DNA of 64,000 nucleotides from Beta vulgaris subsp. vulgaris (taxonomy: Eukaryota; Streptophyta; Magnoliopsida; Caryophyllales; Amaranthaceae): positions 15,539,922-15,603,921 of the forward strand of contig NC_079210.1 of assembly GCF_026745355.1 (NCBI RefSeq), in the 5' to 3' direction. The number at the start of each line of letters is the position of its first letter. Position 1 is the first letter of the stretch. Shown piece by piece: positions 55,508 through 64,000 of this stretch. The translations under genes were made by a program, and so were the position numbers. Below the pieces are notes generated by a model that was given only the letters and a program-made list of their open reading frames with translations, was not told the DNA's origin and did no database searches.

Positions 55508-57349
55508 TCAGACTCGGCCTGGTTTGTGAGCATAACCTGGCTGAGTTCCCTCAAATAGTTTTTGTGCCGGATTTGTTGGACCTCCAGCCGCAAATCCTCC
55601 TGAGATAACCATTACTACATCATCATCCGTGCTATCTCCGTCCATCTTTCTTCCTTGACGGTTATCCCTTTTCTGAAACTTCCTTCCTGACGAGGGTAGG
55701 TAATTGTTCATCTTTCCTTTTCGAGCCAACTCTTCTAGCCTCGCTTCAAATGCTTGCATTCATTGGTTTCATGCCCACAATCTTTGTGAAAGTGACAATA
55801 CTTGCTCTTGTCTCTGTTACGGTAAGGCGTCTTCATTTCGGCCGGCGCCTTTAGCTCATGCTGATCTTTTATTTCCATCAAAATGGAATATTGATCTTTG
55901 TTGAACTCTATTGGTTCAGCTGAGGCCGCCGGCTCTGACCGCCTACTTCTCTGGAGAGTGGTCATAGAAGTCATTGCCCAAGTCTCAGCCTTCTTGGGCG
56001 GATTCTTTTTTGGCTGAACAGCTTCTTCACTTTCTTCACTTCTGGCTGTTTTGCTTCAGCACAAACCTCTGTGGCATGAATGAATGCTTCAGCCTCCCTC
56101 AATGCTTCCGTAAAGTAGTGATTTTCTTCTTCACAAATCAAACTTAAAACTTCCTGGCTTGGCCTCTGATGAAGGCGTCAAACGCCACACCTGCATTCAG
56201 ATCTTGGATCTGCAATGCCTCTAGATTAAATCTCTTCACATAACCTCTCAAGGCCTCCTTAGGACCTTGGATGACCTTTCCCAGGTGCATGCTTGTTTTT
56301 TGTTCTTGCCGATTAGCCACAAAGTGACTGGTGAATAGAATGCTAAGTTCAGTAAAATTATTCACTGAGTTAGGCAGCAAGTTGTTAAACCATTTTTGCG
56401 CTACTCCCTTCAAAGTAGCTGGAAAATTCTTACACCAAGTAGCATCGTCCACCCCTTGGACATACATCTGATGCTTGTAAGCTGATAGGTGATCGTCCGG
56501 ATCAGTAGTTCCGTCAAAAGGTTCAATGGTTGGGAGCTTAACCTTTGGGAAAGGAGGGACTCCATGATCCTGACCGAGAAAGGAGTGGGCCAATTGATCT
56601 GGAGTGCCGCCACCTGCCCCTCAATGGGTATGTGCTCCTGACGGTACTCTTTCAAAACCGGATTAGATGAGGTGTTAGCTAAGGCTTGACGCCTGTACAC
56701 CATAGGCTGCAAACTGTCTTCTCTGCCTTGGCTGGAAAGCTGATGGCCACGGCTTCTGCCACTGTTCTGGACGGGAGCCTTAAGGACGGATCCTTCATAT
56801 ATGGCGTGGAGCCAGAGGCCGAACGCTGCTGCCTGCCGCCCTCTTGGCCTCCAAGTACTCCCTGGCATCAGTCTCCATCATGTGACCAGTAGGAGGGATA
56901 TTATCGGCTGGACGGACCACCAGTTTCCAGTCCATCTTCCTCCTAGAATCACTAACTGCTGGCTGCTTTCCTTTGGAAGGCGGCCTAGTCAACTCTGGCC
57001 GAGGTGGCCGACTAGGTCCTGGACGACCCTCCTGGGATCCCCTTTGAGGCCGCATGCCTCTCCTCCCGGACTCATCTGAAAGAACAACATATTGTTCTTA
57101 ATCTGCTCTTATAACAGCGGCCATTCTTGCCTGGAAGTCATTCAACACATTTTCCAAATGACCAGCTGTCACTGGACGGTCAAAATTCTCTTGGATGGCT
57201 GGAGTCACAGTCCTACCCTCTAGATGAATGGCAGCATGGCCCTGATCCTCCACGAGGTGGTCTCTCGTCATCAACGGTATCATCAACCTGAACTCTAAAA
57301 CTTCTGTTCCTTGCAACATTCGAGACAGTCCGTCATTGTTGCGCCCCAC
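55508..57349 (-). pseudogene. Tat element gag
   Basis: The N-terminal part (57349-56795) is Pro/Arg-rich and low-complexity. The gag domain proper (56593-56144) reads PFDGTTDPDDHLSAYKHQMY, WCKNFPATLKGVAQKWFNNL, and ILFTSHFVANRQEQKTSMHL with RGYVKRFN. 55974-55735 has a knuckle-like CHFHKDCGHETNECKHLK. At least four frameshifts divide it. It lies next to the primer site at 57350, as expected for the start of the coding region. Confidence 0.88.
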
Positions 57350-57360
57350 GACGGCGCAAA

Positions 57361-57970
57361 TGTTATGTAGTGTAAAACTAGCAAACTTATATCACATTCC
57401 CAAAGATGGTTCTTAAAACTGGAGACTTGTGCAACAATGATTGGTTCAAATCCCGAAGCAAACTCTGACCACAACCTGCACAAAAGGGACCCACCCTGAG
57501 TTTGTGGTATTTCCCCCTCCGATGCTTAAGTCAGATGTCAGGAATTAAAAACTTTTAGAGAGAGATAAGAGAGAGAGAGAAGAATTTATGACAAATAACA
57601 GTACTATGCTCTGAAAAACGTACCTTTCACCCTGAAATCAAGGACTATATACTGTTGAAATGATGTGTGCCTTGATGTCACCCTAATTTGGGAGCATCTG
57701 ATTGGCTAATCAAAGTAGTGGAACACGTGGCAGTAATTAATTGGTCAGCACACCTCATTTTCATATAAAGGTGTAGATCATTTTTACTGGGCCTAAGTAC
57801 AATTTTTGGGGCCAGAAGAGGGGCCTTTAGTACACTTTCTTCAGAGAAACGTACTTTTAGCCTGCCACTTTCAGCCCTTTGTACTTTACTCCCCTGCATG
57901 TATGCCATATGTAGGGCTCTGATGAGGCCACGTGTCAGCGCAATAGCCGTTGATTTTTTAGGCTACAACA
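57361..57970 (-). repeat. LTR (5' LTR in element sense)
   Basis: Starts TGTTATGTAGTGTAAAAC and ends GATTTTTTAGGCTACAACA, followed by GTACT (57971-57975). Compared with the other LTR it lacks several single bases (for example in the phrase around 57455-57510). It would drive the minus-strand gag-pol transcript; 'cagtatatagtcc' near 57650 (minus) is TATA-like. Confidence 0.93.
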
Positions 57971-57975
57971 GTACT

Positions 57976-59765
57976 TGGTCTGTTCTTTTAGTGATATACA
58001 ATCTTCCTCCATGGTTGTGCATGAAACGAAAATATATTAGTTGTCTGTTTTAATTTCTGGGCCTAACACCGGGAATGATATAGACATATATCTTGCACCT
58101 CTCATCGAAGATCTCAAAAAAGTGTACGAAGGTGTTACGGTGTTTGATGCGTATTCTAATGAAATTTCAGCTTCATGCTATGTTATTCTTACTATAAATT
58201 ATTATCCTGCTTAGAATTTATCGGGAATAAGGTCAAAGGGAAAAGCATGTCCCATTTGTGAGAATGGTATGGAGGCTACACATTTCCACATGTGGAAAAC
58301 ATGTCTATATCATTAATAGGCAATTCCTACATAGTTATCATCCATATTGAAAGAAAAAAGCATCATTTAACGGGTTTATTGAAAATGCTCCAGCTCCTAG
58401 ACCGTTAACTAGAAAAGAAATTTATAATTGTGTTAAGGGGATAGGAACAGTATTTGGTAAGGGGGTTAAACCTTCGGAAGACGATGGTGTCATTTGGAAA
58501 AAAGAGTCTATATTCTGGAGACTTCCTTATTGGAAATACTTATCAGTTAGACATTGTCTCGACGTAATGCATATTGAAAAAATTGTTTGTGATGAAATTA
58601 TCGGTACTCTGTTGAATATGCCAGGAAAGACTAAGGATGGTCTTAAGGTTCGTAGAGATATGGAGAAATTGAAGATTCGGCCTAATTTATGGCCAGAGGT
58701 TAAGGAAAAAGCTAAGAAAGGAAAGGGAACAACAACGTATTTGCCTCCACCTTGCTATACATTGTTTAGGAAAGAGAAACGATTGTTCTGTGAGTGTTTA
58801 TACGGTATTAAGGTTCCCACTGGATACTCATCCAACATGAGAAGACTTGTTTCTATGACTGATTTGAAATTAATTGGGTTGAAGTCTCATGACTGTCATG
58901 TGATGATGCAAGTGTTTTTGCCGGTTGCAATACGTGGGATTCTTCCAAAACACGTCAGACTTGCTATCACGAGGTTGTGTTCATTTTTCAATACCATATG
59001 CAACAAGGTACTTGATTCTGATAAGTTGGATGCTTTGCAAAATGAGGTGGTGATCACACTTTGTCAATTTGAGATATATTTTCCACCTTCTTTTTTTGAC
59101 ATTATGGTTCACTTAGTCCTTCATTTGGTAAGGAATTAAACTGTTGGTCCTTGTTTTTAAGATGGGCATATCCTTTTGAGAGACATATAGTTCTTTGAAA
59201 AAGAAAGTGAAAATCCAGCAAGACCAGAGGCGAGTATTATTCAAGGAACAATTGCCGAAGAGGTTGGAGGATATTGTTCTTCTTATTTTGCTAAGGCTGT
59301 GACGATAGGTCTTCCAAAGTCCAGACACGAGGGTAGATTAGAAGGCAAAGGTGGGGTTGGAATGTGACATATTGCACTTTCATTGGGTGAGTTGCATAAA
59401 GCTCATCTTTTCGTGTTGCACCATGTTACTGAAGTTAATCCATACTTAGAAAGACATATGCGTGAATTGCGTCATAAAAATCCGTCAAAAGGGGAGAGGG
59501 CATTGATGAATGAACATAACAGGTCGTTCATTGACTGGTTTCACAATAAAGTAATTAGTGAATTGTCTGCAAACAACCATCATGTACCTGATATAATTAA
59601 GTGGTTGGCATACGGTCCACGTGACAGTTTTAACTCGTATGAACGATATATACAATGGTTATACCTTTTACACTGAACGTCAGTACAAGAAATCAAAGGT
59701 GGTCCAGAATTGTGGGGTTTCAACGGTTGCATCATCTAGGGAGTATGCGAGTGCAAAGGATAAAA
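57976..59765 (+). pseudogene. CACTA TNP2 transposase, C-terminal part
   Basis: Resumes after the LTR element: YNLPPWLCMKRKYIS, YLAPLIEDLKKVYEGV, a CPICENG motif and LDVMHIEKIVCDEIIGTLLN (58560-58620). Then come YSSNMRRLVSMTDLKLIGLK, SHDCHVMMQVFLPVAIRGIL, PKHVRLAITRLCSFFN and PPSFFDIMVHLVLHL, and after breaks SRPEASIIQGTIAEE, VNPYLERHMRELRH and DIIKWLAYGPRD. This is the usual order of TNP2. The N-terminal half of this piece (57976-58560) is full of stops. 58567-59139 is open for 190 codons. The reading fades at 59765. Confidence 0.92.
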
Positions 59766-59922
59766 CTTGACAAACTAGGTTGACAAAATCAATTCACGAA
59801 ATCAATTAGAATCTTCAACAAAAAATAGTTAGCAACATATCGTGATAAAATAATATTTCATATTTACAAAGTTCAAACAATATGGTTTATTAACATCTAT
59901 AATTGTTAAAGAACTATACTAA

Positions 59923-60098
59923 GGGCCTGTTCTTCCCAGCTTATTTTCAGTTCAGTTCAGCTCCAATCAGATCAGTTCAGTTCAGTTCAGCTCCAATCAG
60001 TTCAGCTCCAAACAGTTCAGTTCAGTTCAGCTCCATTCTTTTATAACCATTTTGTTAAATAATATTATTATGTTGGTATAATTTATTTTACTAATTGC

Positions 60099-60159
<61 letters not shown>

Positions 60160-60795
60160 TATTTATTTATTTTTAAATCATTACTATTATGTATTATTAT
60201 TATTATTATTGTTGTTGTTTCTATATATTATTTGTTTATTATAGCTTTACTCATTATTATTACTATTATTATAGGATAACAGGTTATGTTAAAGCACCAA
60301 ATAAACCCACGTTTTTTTTGCCCATAAACCAATCAAATCGCTTCAAGACGGTTCATGATGTAATTTTCACGGTCCAACCCAATCATTATTTTTATTACTA
60401 ATTATTATTATATTATTAAATCCGATTATTAAAATAGTAATATTAATTTACTTCTTAGATATTATTTATTATATATCATCATCAATATTAATATATTAAT
60501 ACAAATAATACACTATTATTAATTATCATATTATCATTAATTATTATTATAATTTATGATTATTAATATTATTTATTTATAACTATCATTTAAAAATATC
60601 CAAATACTATTTATTATTATTCATTATTATTATCTATTATAATTATTATTTAATATTCATATTATTATTGTTTAAATATTATTTATATATTTATTACATT
60701 CAATTTAATTTAATTCAATTCAATTCAGTACAGTTCAATTCAGTTCAGCTTCAATCAGTTCAGTTTTGCTGTTTTATGCCAAAGAGAACAGGCCT
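59923..60795. mobile_element. PIF/Harbinger (Tourist-like) element, 873 bp
   Basis: Starts GGGCCTGTTCTTCCCAGC and ends CCAAAGAGAACAGGCCT; TSD TAA at 59920-59922 and 60796-60798. Same family as 31153-32192: it shares the 'ttcagttcag' ends and internal phrases such as 'cccataaaccaatcaaatc', with an (ATT)n core at 60097-60160. Confidence 0.88.
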
Positions 60796-60939
60796 TAAAG
60801 TCGTTGAAAAGAAAATCATTAGATCATCGACCAAATTTTATAGTTACGGTATTGAATAATTAAAAATCATTTACCTTTAATTTAAAAAGATAATAACATT
60901 CACAAAAAACTAATTATACATCACTATCAAAATAATTTA

Positions 60940-61012
60940 GATAAAATACATGTCCATTTGCATATAATTACATAAGATCGTCGACGCACGCATCGCGTGC
61001 ATATGCAACTAG
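60940..61012 (+). mobile_element. Helitron 3' end
   Basis: GCACGC-atc-GCGTGC hairpin at 60986-61000, followed by 'atatgcaa' and CTAG (61009-61012) before a T. Same terminal hairpin as the full Helitrons at 9383-9410 and 63012-63039, but with different sequence further in. Its 5' end is not settled; the closest 5' ends in the same orientation are the duplicated ones at 43538 and 43749. Confidence 0.75.
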
Positions 61013-61827
61013 TATTTTTTGATAAAATCAAACTAGCTTTTAGACTCGTGCAAACTTTGTTAAAAAATTTTTGCTTTATGATTTTAAGATTTACGAAATT
61101 TCTCCTAAAAGAATGATGTGAATAATAACTTGTGATTAAAAGATATATAATCGTGCATTAAGATTGTTTCGAAATTGGCTTATGACCCTTATGTTTAGTG
61201 ATTCATGTAGTCAATGTCATAGTGGATCACATGACCTACCATTTTATTTTATAAAAAGATAATTACAAAAGTATTTGCTTCTTCCCTCATATGCTCAAAT
61301 AAAATCACAATTCGCACCACCACCGACATTCACCCATTGACCCGTTTGCGCTCTTGCTTTCAACAATCACGCTCACCCTCTTTCTCTCTCTAGCTGTCTT
61401 GCACCACCGATGCACCACATCAGGATTGAATCCACTTCGCCATGATTTTTATTTTCTCTTTTTATTTGAGTTCAATTACTATTTAACATTTACTAAATTA
61501 CATCGAATTATGGTTTTTGCTAAACTTATTTTTATTGAACTTATTTTTGCTGAAGCTTAGAATATTTTGTTGTTGTTAAACCTATCTGATTTTGTTGGAA
61601 ACTTATTTGACTGAACTTACTTTTACTGAAGTTAACTTGTTTTTGTTAAACTTATTTTTGCTGAACTTATTTTGGTTGAACTTAACTTATTTTTTAAAAA
61701 ATTAATTTTAATAAGGCGAGTAGAACAGAGCACGTAGCTATATACTTGCAATCTAATTTATATACCTTTATCTACAAAAAGGTTAGTCATAGTTTTTTTT
61801 TTGTTTGACATGTGAAAGTTCAAAAAA
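61013..61827. other. Spacer with a degenerate 'ttgctgaacttattt' repeat
   Basis: 61500-61690 holds about ten loose copies of 'tttttgctgaacttat'. No gene is recognised, and the 68-codon frame at 61354-61560 has no motif. Confidence 0.45.
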
Positions 61828-62009
61828 TTTATCATACACCCAGGTGTACCGTGAGCATGGTAAACCCAGGGCTATGTTTCGCTCATTGCTCATTTGAAAT
61901 CATCTAAATGAGCCAAATGTACTAAAAAAGGAGAGTTCCAAATTAGGATATGAGCAAAAATTAGCCTTGGGGTGTACCATGCATATGGTACACTCGAGTG
62001 TATAATAAA
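61828..62009. mobile_element. Small MITE with ~30-bp TIRs
   Basis: Left arm 'tttatcatacacccaggtgt' and the inverse right arm 'acactcgagtgtataataaa' match, with further pairing of 'gtaccgtgagcatggt' and 'accatgcatatggtac'. About 182 bp and non-coding. The superfamily is not clear because I cannot fix the target duplication. Confidence 0.65.
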
Positions 62010-62527
62010 TGAACTCGGTGTAAGTTGGCTTTCAAATTGAAGTATATTGTTATTAAAAAAAGACCTTACCCATAAATCTAACCAAAAGTACAAAGAGTAA
62101 AATTTCCTAAAAAATATTGCAACTTCTTCTTTGGCTACTTCCCTGAGTTTCTATAATCAACTTTAATTTCTAATTTCTAAACCATGAAAACATCAAAATC
62201 ATATAGCATAAGCAAACCAAATCTACTTTGATTTTATGTGTCAAAGAGATGATGTACTTTTGAGAGCATCAACATTGAGTTGGAAGAGTTTCGAAACAAA
62301 TGAAATAGTGAAAGAAGTAGAAGAATGGTTACTTGCGTATTTGGGTTAGATTCTACACTTCAAGAGCTTTCTAATGAGTGGTCACTTGCCTAATTTCGAC
62401 GAATAATGCGAAAGTTATGGCATTTTGAAGATGGAAATTTATGCTGTTTTGCACCTGACGGCCGCTCGATCGGGAGAAATCCTATTAACTATAGTATAAC
62501 ATAAAGACAATTAACTTAAATAATTTA

Positions 62528-63039
62528 TCTCTATATATAAGCCAGGATGTGGTGTCCTCTTTTGAAGTGACTAAAATACCCTTAATGATCTAATTAATGG
62601 AATGAAAAAAATTACAAAAGCAAATCATTTAAAATTCTCATTCCAACTTGCCATTTAAAACAAGTTTAAAATGGTATATGCATCAAATACTTCAATCAAA
62701 AATTAAATGGACAAAATATTTATACCTTATAAAAACAGATGGCATTCATAACGTGGAACTGAAAAGTCTGAACATTCACTACCTTTGATACTCTTTAATT
62801 CAGTTAAACCAACTCATTATTTTTGTTCTTTCTGTTCAATATTCATTCACAAAAAATTAATGTTAACAATCACTCACAACCTTTTTATTTTTTTACATTA
62901 GCGAATTAATATATCTAAATATATCTAACTGTTGAATTTTTCACATTTAAGTTTAATCATAAATAAAGTACGAATGGAGTATCTAATAGAATAACAAATT
63001 TTGAAATTAACGCACGCATCGCGTGCATATGAAGGCTAG
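62528..63039 (+). mobile_element. Non-autonomous Helitron, 512 bp, with paralogous empty site
   Basis: Starts TCTCTATATATAAGCCAGG after A (62527) and ends aaggCTAG before T (63040), with the terminal hairpin GCACGC-atc-GCGTGC at 63013-63027. It is highly similar to 8890-9410 over the whole length. The related sequence at 29100-29120 lacks the insert and joins A and T exactly, without a target duplication, as expected for Helitrons. Confidence 0.95.
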
Positions 63040-63636
63040 TAACTTATAAAGACAAGAGTAATTGACTAAGTGTTAAGTTACCACATGTTTGTTAACAAGT
63101 TACTATCTTCTAACTAGTAAGTACTTGTTAACTTATTTACTTATTTACTTATGGTTGTTATTTGTTAACAATAAACTTATTGATTTTACTTTTAAATAAG
63201 TTATGGTTAGGTTTTGGGGAAAACTGATTTGAGGGTATGTTGTCATGTTTATTATTATTATTGTACAACATATGGACTCTAATTATAATCACATAGACCT
63301 CATATGAACAGCTGGTGTAAACATATGAATGTATGATGGTAATTTGTTATAATATTATAACATATCGAGTGTCGTTATACTAATTCATAATGAACAGTGT
63401 ATTAGAGTGGTTTTACAATTATTTTGATACCAATGTACTACTAAAATAGTTTGTTTATACTTTTCATATATAATCACAACATAATACATATATTTCGCGT
63501 TAAGTTTGTTATTTTTATTGCTGTTATTAGCATTGTTGCTACTATTACTATTAATATTTGTATTGTTATTGTTAGTATTCCTGTTCGTATTTGTATTACT
63601 ATAATACTATTTCTATTGTTAGCATTGTTACTATTA

Positions 63637-63802
<166 letters not shown>

Positions 63803-64000
63803 CAATCACAATGCAATGATATAGTAATACATAATTTATATATTATCTTGGAATTGATCGTTTACTCATCATTATTGTGGTTGGTTATAATATATAATAC
63901 TAGAACATACGAAGAGTCGTTCTACTCCTTTACTTATTAGAGTGGTTTTACATAGTTGATTAGTCGAAATAAGAGTTGACTAAAAGAATACACTAAACAT

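Larger units (their letters stand above)
46257..57970 (-). mobile_element. Tat-lineage Ty3/gypsy retrotransposon, 11.7 kb, inserted in TNP2
   Basis: Two LTRs of 628 and 610 bp in direct repeat, ending TG/CG...CA and flanked by a perfect 5-bp GTACT duplication. Sense is minus: primer site just inside 57361 (tttgcgccgtcgtgggg), gag, protease, RT, archaeal-type RNase H, integrase, then a long region that holds a spliced antisense gene. The extra RNase H and the extra ORF are marks of the Tat (Ogre/Retand-like) branch. Many frame breaks make it inactive. The LTRs differ by numerous 1-3 bp gaps in the downstream copy. Confidence 0.93.
43925..59770 (+). mobile_element. CACTA (En/Spm) element with TNP2 pseudogene, split by a Tat retrotransposon
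   Basis: Left part: inverted-pair subterminal repeats (43930-44090), GC-rich leader (44100-44330), hairpin (44849-44976), then a TNP2-type transposase reading from 45142. The gene is broken at 46256 by the LTR element 46257-57970 and resumes at 57976, with the GTACT duplication on both sides. The coding remnant ends near 59765. No CACTA terminus is visible on either side, so the borders are approximate and the 3' end seems lost. Confidence 0.8.

Overview
The window reads as nuclear DNA of a flowering plant, most likely a eudicot; the species cannot be fixed from the sequence. It is AT-rich, introns are spliced at GT/AG, and nested plant transposons dominate: an L1-type LINE, Ty3/gypsy elements, CACTA, Helitron, MULE, PIF/Harbinger (Tourist) and Stowaway elements, and a tRNA-derived SINE. 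A short plastid ycf2 fragment is also present. Only two loci look like intact host genes: a ten-exon arogenate/prephenate dehydratase on + (32816-38834) and a two-exon cysteine-rich secreted peptide on - (40702-41889).

Layout. 1-12.7 kb: a probable CACTA-type element on - (subterminal 'aaatgctccggtt' repeats at both ends). It is interrupted by a 5'-truncated LINE (2064-5290) and a 521-bp Helitron (8890-9410). Along the same strand it holds exon fragments of several host genes: two consecutive fibrillarin exons, a probable PP2A B'' first exon, and two exon-like pieces I cannot name. 12.7-20.8 kb: three more CACTA-like termini, an unidentified last exon, the ycf2 insert, and four tandem copies of a ~700-bp unit ending at a fourth CACTA-like terminus. 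20.8-28 kb: a pseudogene exon, a MULE-type MITE with perfect 9-bp target duplications, and a decayed Ty3/gypsy element whose RT domain is fused to an LTR end. 28-32.5 kb: tandem U2 snRNA-derived pseudogenes, a SINE, a Stowaway MITE, and two Harbinger MITEs side by side. 32.8-38.8 kb: the dehydratase gene, with MITEs in its introns. 40.7-41.9 kb: the cysteine-rich peptide gene. 42.3-43.5 kb: a Pack-MULE carrying exon 1 of an ALA2-like phospholipid flippase. 43.5-61 kb: a CACTA TNP2 transposase pseudogene split at 46256 by an 11.7-kb Tat-lineage Ty3/gypsy element (46257-57970, TSD GTACT). That element has gag-pol on - and a second, spliced, antisense gene with its own TATA box on +. 61-64 kb: MITEs, another Helitron, and a copy of a repeat also found at 29 kb.

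Two pairs of paralogous segments inside the window act as built-in empty sites. 29060-30030 versus 62487-64000 proves the ends of one Helitron. 23957-24400 versus 30855-32500 shows that two Harbinger MITEs are insertions. The strongest candidates for something undescribed are the multi-gene CACTA capture, the antisense gene with an intronic hairpin minisatellite, the flippase Pack-MULE, the U2 tandem, and the amplified terminal exon.
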